DNA from: an uncultured Lachnospiraceae bacterium | GTDB taxonomy: Bacteria; Bacillota; Clostridia; Lachnospirales; Lachnospiraceae | Direction of reading: 5' to 3' | Length of the DNA stretch: 64,000 nt | Assembly (NCBI GenBank): GCA_910583895.1 | Contig: CAJTYJ010000004.1 | Span: 4,343-68,342 of the forward strand | Shown: positions 41,820 through 50,631 of the stretch, in pieces | How positions within the stretch are numbered: the stretch's first letter is position 1 | How the letters are laid out: the number at the start of each line of letters is the position of its first letter | The notes under the pieces: generated by a model | What the model saw: the letters and a program-made list of their open reading frames with translations, nothing else | Told to the model about the DNA's origin: nothing | The model's database searches: none | Position numbers and translations under genes: made by a program

Positions 41820-43325
41820 TCATTGGCGGGCCGGCTCCCGGTGAAGCAGCAGATACTGACCATTGTCAGCCAGGATCGTGCAGGAGGAAAGCTGCGGATA
41901 ATCCTGCAAAAAGGGGATGGACAGAATCAGAAGGCAGTCGTTTTCTTCTTTTAAAAAGGCCTTGGCCCCGCCGTCCTGGCAGTCAAGATCCCCCTCCATC
42001 ATGGCCAGCAGGCGCATATTCTGCTCCCAGGAGGTGGTGTTGGCGTAGAGAAACGGGTCATAGGCGTCCAGATAGATGACAGAACCGGTAAGGGCATCTT
42101 CGCGGGTGAACTGTTCCTGGACAAAGGTCTGCAGGTCGTTGGAGCGGGCGCCGCGGACATTGTCTGCATAGTTGCGCCAGGTAAACGAAAGGGCACTTAC
42201 ACCAGTAAGCATAAGGCACAAAAGTGACAGACCGGGCCGCAAAGAGGAGGAACGCAGGAAACGGGAGAGAAAAATTCCGGCCAGCAGGCATAAGGGTACC
42301 GTACAGGGATAGACGTACCACATAAGCTTGGTGGACACAAGCGAGAATCCAAGGAGCGGAACAAAAAACCACAGAAGGATTCCGGTCCGGTCTGCCTGCA
42401 CCATCATCTGATCGGCTTCAAAAGGCCGGATCCAGAGATACAGGATTCCCAAAAGTGCAATCAGGCTTAAAAAACCGTAGATATGGTCAAAGTCCAGAAA
42501 GACAGAGTTCAGATAGAAGTCAAAGGGGAAACCGTGGCCTTCCAGACCTCCGGAGGCGGTTCTTCCTGCAAGATCCGCTTCATACATGTTCCAAAAAAAT
42601 ACGGTTCCGTCGTATTGGAAGCGCAGAATGCCCCAGATCAGAATGGGCAGCACAGAACAACCCAGAAAACCGGCCCATACGGACAGACGCATTTTTTTCA
42701 ATTCGCCGGTCTTTAAGAGGAACAGTCCGCCCACAGCGGCGATCATGCCCGCGTGGAAGCTCTTGGTCAGAAAAGCCAGGGAAAAACACAGGCCGCAGGC
42801 ATAAAGCCAGCGATGATCTTCCCGGACTTTCAGCATGGCCAGCATGGCCAGTGTAAAAAGCAGAAGATACAGACCGTCGGCGTCTCCCGCCCGGACCAGG
42901 TGGGCTTTGAACGGATAATAGTTGGCGGTCAAAAAAACCATCGTAAGAAGGGAAGCCAGTTTTCCGTAGCGTCTGGCGAACCATCCGGTGCAAAGAACGG
43001 TCAGAAGATAGGCAAGGGCGGAAAAAAAGCGGAGCCCGACAGCCGTATAGCCAAAAAGGGTAAATCCGGCAATGACCGTCAAAAAGGACAAAGGCGGCTT
43101 GACATTCCAGTAGTCGGGACTGCCCTGGAACGTATTGACCAGATAGTTGCCGTTTTGCATCATCTCATAGGCAGAGATACCATGGCGGGCTTCATCCCAG
43201 GAGTCAATGGCACCGATGCCAAGGCAGCGGAAACACAAAAAGGCAGTCAAAAGGCCCAGAAGGGCAAACCACAGGAGATAATATTGGTCGGTCAGGTGAA
43301 GCAAAAGACGGTGAATGCGTTTCAT
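41820..43325 (-). CDS. GT39-type (PMT_2) membrane glycosyltransferase
   Basis: The 501-residue protein has about eleven membrane segments and the ArnT/PMT_2 N-terminal layout: a first loop acidic motif DSWDEARHG (about 41-49), then YWNVKPPL. Proteins of this group use polyprenyl-phosphate sugars as donors and act on the outer face of the membrane. AAGGAGG precedes the start. It is divergent from the surface-polysaccharide operon and separated from it by two 93-bp repeats. It may decorate the same glycopolymer or a lipid or protein; the acceptor is unknown. Confidence 0.88.
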   Translation of the reverse strand: MKRIHRLLLHLTDQYYLLWFALLGLLTAFLCFRCLGIGAIDSWDEARHGISAYEMMQNGNYLVNTFQGSPDYWNVKPPLSFLTVIAGFTLFGYTAVGLRFFSALAYLLTVLCTGWFARRYGKLASLLTMVFLTANYYPFKAHLVRAGDADGLYLLLFTLAMLAMLKVREDHRWLYACGLCFSLAFLTKSFHAGMIAAVGGLFLLKTGELKKMRLSVWAGFLGCSVLPILIWGILRFQYDGTVFFWNMYEADLAGRTASGGLEGHGFPFDFYLNSVFLDFDHIYGFLSLIALLGILYLWIRPFEADQMMVQADRTGILLWFFVPLLGFSLVSTKLMWYVYPCTVPLCLLAGIFLSRFLRSSSLRPGLSLLCLMLTGVSALSFTWRNYADNVRGARSNDLQTFVQEQFTREDALTGSVIYLDAYDPFLYANTTSWEQNMRLLAMMEGDLDCQDGGAKAFLKEENDCLLILSIPFLQDYPQLSSCTILADNGQYLLLHREPARQ

Positions 43326-43351
43326 AGGGATGAATCCTCCTTAACATAACA

Positions 43352-43391
43352 GGACTGCCCATGGAAAGCTGCCTTTGATGAGAGGCAGTCC
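43352..43391. other. Hairpin at the start of the divergent gap
   Basis: GGACTGCC (43352-43359) pairs with GGCAGTCC (43384-43391). There is no T-run, so it is not a clear terminator. It directly precedes the 93-bp repeats. Confidence 0.4.
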
Positions 43392-43392
43392 C

Positions 43393-43560
43393 TTTGATTC
43401 CATAATGGTATAGACTTCACATCCATCAGCGGACTGACTGGATCGGACGCGAATGAGAACCTTTAATCGTTACTGGGGCATGTGCTTTGACTCCATAACG
43501 GTACCAGCTCATGACGAATCAGCGGAGTGATTCGCCATGGTGTGAACAGTAATCTTTAAT
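43393..43560. repeat. Two 93-bp repeats with hairpins of paired but different stem sequence
   Basis: TTTGATTCCATAATGGTA (43393) and TTTGACTCCATAACGGTA (43486), ATCAGCGGA (43425, 43518) and CTTTAAT (43461, 43554) each recur at exactly 93 bases. Each copy holds a hairpin with an AGCGGA loop. In the right copy the stem is CGAATC/GATTCG. In the left it is ATCCA...TGGAT. Stems differ in sequence but stay paired. No ORF. Confidence 0.7.
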
Positions 43561-43592
43561 ATACCATGTTTGGAGGGAAAAATCCATGGTAC

Positions 43593-43621
43593 TTGTAATA
43601 ATTCTGTAATAATGTTATAAT
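43593..43621 (+). promoter_or_regulatory. Promoter of the surface-polysaccharide operon
   Basis: TTGTAA (43593-43598), 17 bases, then TATAAT (43616-43621) with an upstream TG (TGTTATAAT), giving an extended -10. It lies 92 bases before the first gene. Confidence 0.85.
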
Positions 43622-43712
43622 CATCCAATATGAGTTGTCAAATGGCATGGAGCGAACGGAGTTCCGGCGGGACCACCTGTTCGCAAAAGGAGATCAAAAA
43701 GGGAGGTCCCGG

Positions 43713-44732
43713 ATGAAGAGAGATGGATGGAAGGGACTTTTGGTTCCGGCGGCAGGGGTGCTGCTTGGGGCGCTGGCGCTGGTTTTCGGCGGGGGGCCGG
43801 CAAAGGAAAATGGCTTTACCCTGCCGGGGTATCACAATGCAGACGCAAAGTTTCTGGGAGAGCATGTGATTACCAGTGTGGAAGAAGGGATTCAGATTCT
43901 GGATCTGGAAGGGAATGTGATCCGGGGATTTGAGGGGCTTTCGGCTTCCTGGCTTTATGTGCAGGAAGGGGATGAGGGTCCGGTGGTGGCGTACAGCAAC
44001 CATGAGAACGAGACGCATATTCTGCAGCTTTCAGGGACGGACTTTGAGGTTGGGAAGGACCAGATGGTGCTTCAGACAAAGACGCTGGCCATTGATCCGG
44101 TTCTTTTAAGGGATCAGGATACCTGGTATCTGATGCATACGCTGATCGAGGGTACCATCAACAATCCGGATCCAAAAGGAGAGAACGGGACCTATACGGT
44201 GCGGCTGTACCGCTCCGGGGATCTGACAAAGTGGGAGTATGTAACGGACGTCATAAGCCGCAGGCAGAACCTGGAAGACGGGGATCTTCGGTGCGTGGAC
44301 GGCACATTTTATTATTTTTTTGAGATGGAGCAGTATGACAAGGGGCCTTCGGCCATCTGTGTCATGGAATCTGAGGACCAGGGAAAGACCTGGAGTGAGC
44401 CCAGGGAGCTGCTTTTGGCGGTGGCGGACAACGAGATGGCGTCCTGCGAGAAGACGGAGGACGGCTGGAGGCTCTACGTGAGCAGCGATTATGACTGCGT
44501 AGGTGAGAGCTACCAGGGAGCCAGGGTCTATTATGCGGACTATACGCCAGAGTTCGAACCGATCTGCACGTATCAGCTTTCGGATATGCCGGATAATCAG
44601 GCCGTACGGCTTTATGAAGTAAAAGAGATACAGGGACAGACAGGGTTTTTGTTTGCCAGGAATTTCCTGACGGACTGCGATCTTCTGTTCCGTACATTGG
44701 AAAAAGAAGAAGGAGGAAATCAGGGAAAATGA
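43713..44732 (+). CDS. Membrane-anchored Asp-box / beta-propeller protein of unknown function
   Basis: The 339-residue protein has an N-terminal signal or anchor ([23 protein letters not shown]). A region of repeated beta-strand character follows and includes a perfect Asp-box, SEDQGKTW (about 237-244), as in sialidases and five- or six-bladed propeller glycosidases. There are also stretches like DLTKWEYV that occur in GH32/43-like proteins. No full catalytic set is recognisable. GGGAGG six bases before the ATG sets the start. Its stop overlaps the rfbA start (ATGA). As first gene of the operon it may bind or trim the exported glycopolymer. Confidence 0.7.
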   Translation: MKRDGWKGLLVPAAGVLLGALALVFGGGPAKENGFTLPGYHNADAKFLGEHVITSVEEGIQILDLEGNVIRGFEGLSASWLYVQEGDEGPVVAYSNHENETHILQLSGTDFEVGKDQMVLQTKTLAIDPVLLRDQDTWYLMHTLIEGTINNPDPKGENGTYTVRLYRSGDLTKWEYVTDVISRRQNLEDGDLRCVDGTFYYFFEMEQYDKGPSAICVMESEDQGKTWSEPRELLLAVADNEMASCEKTEDGWRLYVSSDYDCVGESYQGARVYYADYTPEFEPICTYQLSDMPDNQAVRLYEVKEIQGQTGFLFARNFLTDCDLLFRTLEKEEGGNQGK

Positions 44733-45598
44733 AAGGTATTATATTGGCGGGAGGTTCCGGGACCAGGCTGTATCCTTTGACAAAGGCGGTGTCCAAGCAG
44801 ATCATGCCGGTCTATGACAAGCCGATGATTTATTATCCGCTGTCGATTCTGATGCTGGCGGGCATCCGGGAGGTGCTGATTATCTCCACGCCCAGGGATC
44901 TGCCGGTATTTGAGGAGCTTTTAGGAGACGGAAGCCAGCTTGGCATGCGGTTTGCGTATGCAGTGCAGGAAAAGCCCCGGGGACTGGCGGATGCTTTTAT
45001 CATCGGAGCAGATTTTATTGAAAATGACAGTGTGGCGCTGATTTTGGGAGACAATATCTTCTATGGGCAGAGTTTTTCCCAGGTACTGAAACGGGTGTCT
45101 TCCCACGGGAGCGGTGCGACGATCTTCGGATACTATGTGAGGGATCCAAGGGAGTACGGCGTGGTGGAATTTGACGAGGAGGGAATGGCCATCTCCATAG
45201 AGGAAAAGCCGGAGCATCCAAAGTCCAACTATGCAGTGCCGGGACTGTATTTTTATGACAATGATGTGGTGGAGATCGCCAGGAATGTGAAGCCTTCGGC
45301 CCGGGGCGAGATCGAGATCACCAGCATCAATAATGAGTATTTAAGAAGAGGGACGCTTCGGGTGGAGACGCTCGGGAGAGGCTTTGCCTGGCTGGATACG
45401 GGAAACCACGATGCACTCCTGGATGCGGCGGATTTTGTGGCGGCATTCCAGAAGAGACAGGGACTTTATATTTCCTGTATTGAGGAGATCGCATTCCGGA
45501 GAAAATTTATTGACAAAGAGCAGCTGCTGAAGCTGGCAGAGCCGCTGATGAAAACGGCATATGGACAGTACCTGGTGGATGTGGCCAACGGACTGTGA
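44729..45598 (+). CDS. rfbA: Glucose-1-phosphate thymidylyltransferase
   Basis: Makes dTDP-glucose from glucose-1-phosphate and dTTP, the first step toward dTDP-rhamnose and other deoxysugars. The 289-residue protein has [19 protein letters not shown], the Gln/Lys nucleotide loop, ILGDNIFYG and [16 protein letters not shown], all RmlA signatures. The length is normal. The start overlaps the previous stop by four bases. rfbC follows, but rfbB and rfbD are not in the window. Confidence 0.97.
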   Translation: MKGIILAGGSGTRLYPLTKAVSKQIMPVYDKPMIYYPLSILMLAGIREVLIISTPRDLPVFEELLGDGSQLGMRFAYAVQEKPRGLADAFIIGADFIENDSVALILGDNIFYGQSFSQVLKRVSSHGSGATIFGYYVRDPREYGVVEFDEEGMAISIEEKPEHPKSNYAVPGLYFYDNDVVEIARNVKPSARGEIEITSINNEYLRRGTLRVETLGRGFAWLDTGNHDALLDAADFVAAFQKRQGLYISCIEEIAFRRKFIDKEQLLKLAEPLMKTAYGQYLVDVANGL

Positions 45599-45713
45599 GT
45601 GCACGTGCAGAACCAGCTTCCCCCAGAGCCTCCTCGCAGCATAAAAGGTCTGCGTGCTTTGGCCGGGAGGCAGCGATGTCTGACGGGAACGGGAGAAAGA
45701 GAGGAAGAGAAGT

Positions 45714-46277
45714 ATGGGAAAGATTACGGTGGAGACCTGTGAGATTGAGGGACTGAAGATCATTACTCCGGCAGTCTTTGGGGATGAGCGGGGGTATTTT
45801 ATGGAGACGTATAATTACAAGGATTATGCGGCGGCCGGAATTGATATGGAGTTTGTGCAGGACAACCAGTCGGCGTCGAAAAAGGGCGTGCTGCGGGGGC
45901 TGCATTTTCAGATTCACTATCCTCAGGACAAGCTGGTGCGGGTGGTCCGCGGGGAAGTGTTCGATGTGGCGGTGGATTTAAGACCCGGATCGAAGACGTA
46001 TGGAAAATGGCATGGTGTGATTTTATCGGAAGAGAATAAGAAGCAGTTTTTTATTCCGAAAAATTTTGCCCACGGTTTTCTGGTGCTGTCGGATGTGGCA
46101 GAGTTTGTGTATAAGTGCACGGATTTTTATCATCCCAACGATGAGGGCGGACTGGCCTGGAACGATCCCGAGATTGGGGTGAACTGGCCCATCCAGGAAG
46201 GGATGGAACTGACAATCTCAGAGAAGGATCAGAAGTGGGGCGGCATCTGTACGCTGCAGACCGGTGGCCAGGACTGA
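45714..46277 (+). CDS. rfbC: dTDP-4-dehydrorhamnose 3,5-epimerase
   Basis: RmlC epimerises C3 and C5 of the dTDP-4-keto sugar. The 187-residue cupin protein has DERGYFMETYN, the active-site His in LRGLHFQ (about 64), VFDVAVDLRPGSKTYG, FIPKNFAHGFLVLSD with the second conserved His, and EFVYKCTDFYHP with the catalytic Tyr region. AGAGGAAG precedes the ATG. A 115-base gap with a GCCTCC/GGAGGC hairpin separates it from rfbA. Confidence 0.96.
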   Translation: MGKITVETCEIEGLKIITPAVFGDERGYFMETYNYKDYAAAGIDMEFVQDNQSASKKGVLRGLHFQIHYPQDKLVRVVRGEVFDVAVDLRPGSKTYGKWHGVILSEENKKQFFIPKNFAHGFLVLSDVAEFVYKCTDFYHPNDEGGLAWNDPEIGVNWPIQEGMELTISEKDQKWGGICTLQTGGQD

Positions 46278-46297
46278 GCGCTGCAAGGAGGATCGCT

Positions 46298-47113
46298 ATG
46301 ACGGACCAGATATTTCTGGATTTTTGGAAGAATCGAAAGCTGATCTGGAAGCTTTCCAGGAATGATTTTAAGACCCGGTATGCGGGCTCTTATTTTGGCG
46401 TGGTCTGGGCTCTGGTGCAGCCGGTGGTCATCGTGCTGGTGTACTGGTTCGTCTTTCAGATTGGACTAAACAATGCGACTGCGGAATTAAAACAAGGGAT
46501 TCATGTGCCTTTTGTATTGTGGCTGGTCAGCGGCATTGTGCCCTGGTTTTATTTTTCCGAAAGCCTGAGCAATGGGACGAATGCGCTGCTGGAATACCAT
46601 TATCTGGTGAAAAAGGTGGTATTCAATATCAATATTCTGCCGCTGGTGAAGACCATCGCAGCTCTTTTTATCCATGGTTTTTTTGTGCTGTTTATGCTGC
46701 TTTTGTTTGCTTTGTACGGGTACTATCCGGGTCTTCATACGCTGCTGGTGCTTTATTTCAGCGCAAGTCTGATGATCTTCGTCACCGGTGTATGCATGCT
46801 GACCAGTGCCCTGGTGGTGTTTTTCCGGGATTTAAGTCAGATCATCAACATCTTTCTCCAGGTAGGAATCTGGATGACACCGATCATGTGGTCTCTGGAA
46901 GACCTGCTCAGCAAATATCCGGTGCTGCTTGTCCTGAAACTGAATCCTCTGTGCTATATCGTCTATGGCTACCGGGCGGCTCTGTTTCAGACGGAATCGG
47001 TTGCCCGGCTTGGATGGATGCATGCTTATTTCTGGGCAGTGACGATCCTGGTCTGGTGGATCGGAAGTCATGTATTTCGGAAGCTAAAAGTGCATTTTGC
47101 AGATGTTCTGTAA
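46298..47113 (+). CDS. ABC-2 polysaccharide export permease (Wzm/TagG type)
   Basis: The 271-residue permease has six membrane segments and the Wzm/TagG N-terminal LSRNDFKTRYAGSYFGVVWALVQP. It moves undecaprenyl-linked glycans across the membrane together with the ATPase that follows. The open frame begins at 46235 inside rfbC, but AAGGAGG at about 46284 selects the ATG at 46298 (MTDQIFLDF). In Gram-positives this pair exports teichoic acids or rhamnose-rich wall polysaccharides. Confidence 0.94.
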   Translation: MTDQIFLDFWKNRKLIWKLSRNDFKTRYAGSYFGVVWALVQPVVIVLVYWFVFQIGLNNATAELKQGIHVPFVLWLVSGIVPWFYFSESLSNGTNALLEYHYLVKKVVFNINILPLVKTIAALFIHGFFVLFMLLLFALYGYYPGLHTLLVLYFSASLMIFVTGVCMLTSALVVFFRDLSQIINIFLQVGIWMTPIMWSLEDLLSKYPVLLVLKLNPLCYIVYGYRAALFQTESVARLGWMHAYFWAVTILVWWIGSHVFRKLKVHFADVL

Positions 47114-47161
47114 GACTGGCTGTTCAAAAAAGGAACAGCATCGAATAAAGAGGTGGCTGAT

Positions 47162-48439
47162 ATGGGCGGGGAAGCGATCAGATTAGAACATATTACAAAG
47201 ATTTATAAATTATATAACCGGAACCGGGACCGTCTGAAGGACTCCCTTGGACTGACGAAGAAAAAATGCTATCGTGAGCATTATGCTCTGCGGGATGTCA
47301 GTATGACCATCCGGCAGGGAGAGACGGTGGGGATCATCGGGGTAAATGGTTCCGGAAAATCAACGATTTTGAAAATTATCACCGGTGTTCTCGGGGCCAC
47401 CAGCGGAGAGATGGAAATCAACGGACGCATCTCCGCCCTTCTGGAACTGGGCGCAGGGTTTCATATGGAGTATACCGGTCTGGAGAATGTATACCTGAAC
47501 GGGACGATGCTCGGTTTTTCAAAAAAGGAGATCGACGAGCGCCTGCAGGATATTCTGGACTTCGCGGATATCGGGGAGTTCATTAACCAGCCGGTGAAAA
47601 CTTATTCCAGCGGCATGTTTGTGCGGCTGGCTTTTGCCGTGGCCATCAACATTGATCCGGAGATTTTGATTGTGGATGAGGCTTTGTCAGTGGGGGATGT
47701 GTTTTTCCAGGCAAAATGCTACCACAAGTTCGAGGAATTCAAAAAGATGGGTAAGACGATCCTTTTCGTCAGCCACGATCTGACCAGCATTGCCAAATAC
47801 TGTGACCGGGTGATCCTGCTGAATAAGGGCGTGAAGCTTTCGGAGGGTTCTCCAAAAGATATGGTCAATATGTATAAGAAGCTTCTGGTGCATCAGCTGG
47901 ATGAAGACACCCTGGAGGATGTGGGCGAAAAGAGCGGGATCAGCCGGCACACCACAGAGGGAAAAGCGTGGAAAGACCATTTTGAGGTGAATCCTGCTCT
48001 TCTGGATTATGGAGAGAAGCAGGCAGAGATTGTGGATTTTGGTATTCTTGATCAGTACGGTCAGTTTTCCGGGATTATTGAAAAAGGCTCCACCTGTCAG
48101 GTAAAGGCGAAGCTATATTTTCACAGCCAGGTTAAAAATCCGATTTTCACAATCACCATAAGGAACAAGCAGGGGACCGATATCACCGGAACCAACAGCA
48201 TGTTTGAACGGGTGGAAACCGGGACAGTGGAAGCGGGAGAGACCCGAATCGTGACCTATACCCAGAGAATTGATCTGCAGGGCGGAGATTATCTGATTTC
48301 CCTTGGCTGTACCGGATATGAGGGAGATGAATTTAAAGTGTATCACAGACTGTATGATCTGGTGGGGATGACGGTTTTGTCGGACAAAAATACGGTGGGG
48401 TTCTATGATATGAACACCGTGATCACCATAGAACAGTGA
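47162..48439 (+). CDS. ABC polysaccharide export ATPase with C-terminal Wzt domain (Wzt/TagH type)
   Basis: The 425-residue protein has an ABC domain at 1-245 with Walker A GVNGSGKST (about 59-67), signature YSSGMFVRLAF and Walker B ILIVDEAL. A beta-sandwich C-terminal extension follows at about 280-425 (IVDFGILDQYGQFSG, FTITIRNKQGTDITGTNS), which is the Wzt-C type. In known systems this domain recognises the finished, end-modified chain. AGAGGTGG five bases before ATG 47162 is a better start than the in-frame GTG at 47153. The next gene encodes a methyltransferase-kinase that could supply that end mark. Confidence 0.94.
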   Translation: MGGEAIRLEHITKIYKLYNRNRDRLKDSLGLTKKKCYREHYALRDVSMTIRQGETVGIIGVNGSGKSTILKIITGVLGATSGEMEINGRISALLELGAGFHMEYTGLENVYLNGTMLGFSKKEIDERLQDILDFADIGEFINQPVKTYSSGMFVRLAFAVAINIDPEILIVDEALSVGDVFFQAKCYHKFEEFKKMGKTILFVSHDLTSIAKYCDRVILLNKGVKLSEGSPKDMVNMYKKLLVHQLDEDTLEDVGEKSGISRHTTEGKAWKDHFEVNPALLDYGEKQAEIVDFGILDQYGQFSGIIEKGSTCQVKAKLYFHSQVKNPIFTITIRNKQGTDITGTNSMFERVETGTVEAGETRIVTYTQRIDLQGGDYLISLGCTGYEGDEFKVYHRLYDLVGMTVLSDKNTVGFYDMNTVITIEQ

Positions 48440-48494
48440 TTTTACGTCCTGACAGGAGAAAGACGAAGCAGACTGCAAAGAAAGAAGGGATCAG

Positions 48495-50567
48495 ATGAAA
48501 GACACCATATGTCTGGAGGAGAAGCTTTTGGAACTTCTGGAATCCGGCTATGACTGCCGCCGGGGGACGCAGCACTCTTTTGAAGTGCTGTACCATCTGT
48601 CGCATCTTCGGGAGAATCTGACCGGGTGGCTGCCCATAAAGGCCCAGGAGACGGTTCTGGAGTTCGGTGCAGACACGGGTCAGCTGACCGGTGCACTGAT
48701 CCGGAAGGCCAAGCAGGTAGTCTGTCTGGAAGATAAGGAGCAAAGAGGCCGCCTGATCCAAGTCCGGCATGGGCAGGCAGAGAATCTGACGGTTCATACC
48801 GGCAATCCGTGGAAGATTCTGGAAAAAGAGGGGCTGGGAAACTTTGACTGGATCATTGCTCCTGCGCTGTTGCAGCAGGCTGTTTTTTTCTTTCCGGGAC
48901 CATGCCCGGAGGCAGAGGCGCTAAAGGCGATCCTAAGATACTTGGCGCCAGGGGGGCATCTGGTGCTGACCGCAGACAACCGGTTCGGCTTAAAATACTG
49001 GGCCGGTGCCATGGAATTGCACACAGGAAAGTATTTTCAGAGTCTGGAAGGGGAAGGCTTTGGCTACTCGAAGAAAGAGTTAGAGCGAATATTAGAAGCC
49101 GGCGGATGTCAGCAGGTACAGTTCTATTATCCCTATCCGGAGCGCTGGTTTCCTTCCGCTGTGTATTCGGATGCGCGGCTTCCCAGATCAGGAGAACTCA
49201 ATCAGAATCTGCGGAACTTTGAAGGGGAGCGGCTTGTACTTTTTGAGGAAGAAAAGGTCTATGACCGGCTGATCGCCGACGGAAGATTTCCGGAATTTGC
49301 CAACGCATTTCTGTGCGTGGTGGGTCCAAAGACAGAGGAGCAGATCCTTTATACCAAATATTCCAATGATCGGGCGGAGCGATTTTGCCTGCGTACAGAT
49401 ATAGTAAAAACAGCAAAAGGCATGGAAGTGCGGAAAGTACCCCTGTCTGAGCCGGCGAAAAAACACGTCCGGGATATGAAAGATTGGGAAGAAGTACTTG
49501 ACAGATGCTATAAAAAGAATCATATTAGTGCTAATCGGTGTGAGCTTCGGGGAGATACGGCCTGCTTTGAATTTTTAGAGGGCCGGACCTTCGAGGAACA
49601 TCTGGACGAACTGCGCAGGCAGAAAGACTATGCGGGACTGACTATGGAGCTGCTGCGTTTTCGGGAGCTTCTGACAGAGACACTGAAGCCGGAGCAAAGA
49701 CCCTTTGAGAAAAGCGGGGTGTTTCGGGAGATGTTCGGTGACCCGGCTTTTTCAAAGGCCTATGAGGGGGCGCCGGTCAACAACCTGGACTGGATTTTCG
49801 GGAATCTGATGGAGACAAAGGAGGGGATCCAGATCATGGATTATGAGTGGACCTTTCCGGTACAGGTGCCCACCGCCTATCTGCTCTGGCGGGCCCTGTC
49901 TCTTTATCTGAACAGCCGGGAAGACATAAAGCATCTGGGGCTGATGGCTCAGATGGGGATTTCCGGGGAGGAAGAAGAGCTGTTTGCCGGGATGGAACAT
50001 CAGTTTCAGCTCTGGCTTTTGCAGGGAACGGTGACGATCGGGGCACAGTATCTGGCTACCGCCGGGCGGACCATTCCCCTTTGGCAGATGGTGGAGGCGG
50101 CGAAAAAGAACCGGATTCAGGTGTACACAGACACAGGGAACGGCTTTTCTGAGGCAGAGAGCCGGTGGGAAAAGGCAGAACCGGACAAGCAGGGGCTGAT
50201 CCGCCTGGAACTGCATCTTCCGGAAGGGACAAAGGCTCTTCGGCTGGATCCGGCAGAGAACCCCTGTCTTGTGTACGTGTCAAGAATCCTGGGAGAGCTT
50301 GGAGGCACCTATCCTCTTGCGTGGACGCACAACGGACGGGAGCTGGAGGCGCAGGGCGTTCTGTATACGACCACGGATCCCCAGATTCTGATTCCGGAAG
50401 TCGTGCCAGGCACCAGGCGAATCTATGTGCAGATGACGGTGGAGGAACTGCATCCGGATACGGCTTATTCCTGTATGGAGCTTCTGAACCGGGTAAGAAA
50501 GGCAGAGCGATTCTACGAGAGCCGTCCTGTCCGGTGGCTTTTGAAGCTTCGGAAAGCTCTTCGGTAG
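48495..50567 (+). CDS. Methyltransferase-kinase fusion (WbdD-like layout)
   Basis: Residues 1-210 are a class I SAM methyltransferase: motif I VLEFGADTG at about 54-62, the LAPGGHLVLTADNRFGLKYW segment at about 150-170. Residues 270-530 look like a kinase of the APH/ePK fold. VRKVPL has a candidate beta-3 Lys314, FEFLEGRTFEEHL a hinge, NNLDWIFGN the catalytic Asp432 and Asn437, and IMDYEW the metal Asp449. The last 120 residues are beta-rich. WbdD of E. coli O9a joins a methyltransferase and a kinase to cap the chain for a Wzt with a C-terminal domain. The same pair of neighbours is seen here. The acceptor and the cap structure are inferred. Confidence 0.75.
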   Translation: MKDTICLEEKLLELLESGYDCRRGTQHSFEVLYHLSHLRENLTGWLPIKAQETVLEFGADTGQLTGALIRKAKQVVCLEDKEQRGRLIQVRHGQAENLTVHTGNPWKILEKEGLGNFDWIIAPALLQQAVFFFPGPCPEAEALKAILRYLAPGGHLVLTADNRFGLKYWAGAMELHTGKYFQSLEGEGFGYSKKELERILEAGGCQQVQFYYPYPERWFPSAVYSDARLPRSGELNQNLRNFEGERLVLFEEEKVYDRLIADGRFPEFANAFLCVVGPKTEEQILYTKYSNDRAERFCLRTDIVKTAKGMEVRKVPLSEPAKKHVRDMKDWEEVLDRCYKKNHISANRCELRGDTACFEFLEGRTFEEHLDELRRQKDYAGLTMELLRFRELLTETLKPEQRPFEKSGVFREMFGDPAFSKAYEGAPVNNLDWIFGNLMETKEGIQIMDYEWTFPVQVPTAYLLWRALSLYLNSREDIKHLGLMAQMGISGEEEELFAGMEHQFQLWLLQGTVTIGAQYLATAGRTIPLWQMVEAAKKNRIQVYTDTGNGFSEAESRWEKAEPDKQGLIRLELHLPEGTKALRLDPAENPCLVYVSRILGELGGTYPLAWTHNGRELEAQGVLYTTTDPQILIPEVVPGTRRIYVQMTVEELHPDTAYSCMELLNRVRKAERFYESRPVRWLLKLRKALR

Positions 50568-50631
50568 TGCCGGAAGTAAAGAGAAGAAGACTGGCAGAAA
50601 CTGCAAAACCAAACGATAGAAGGATTAGATT

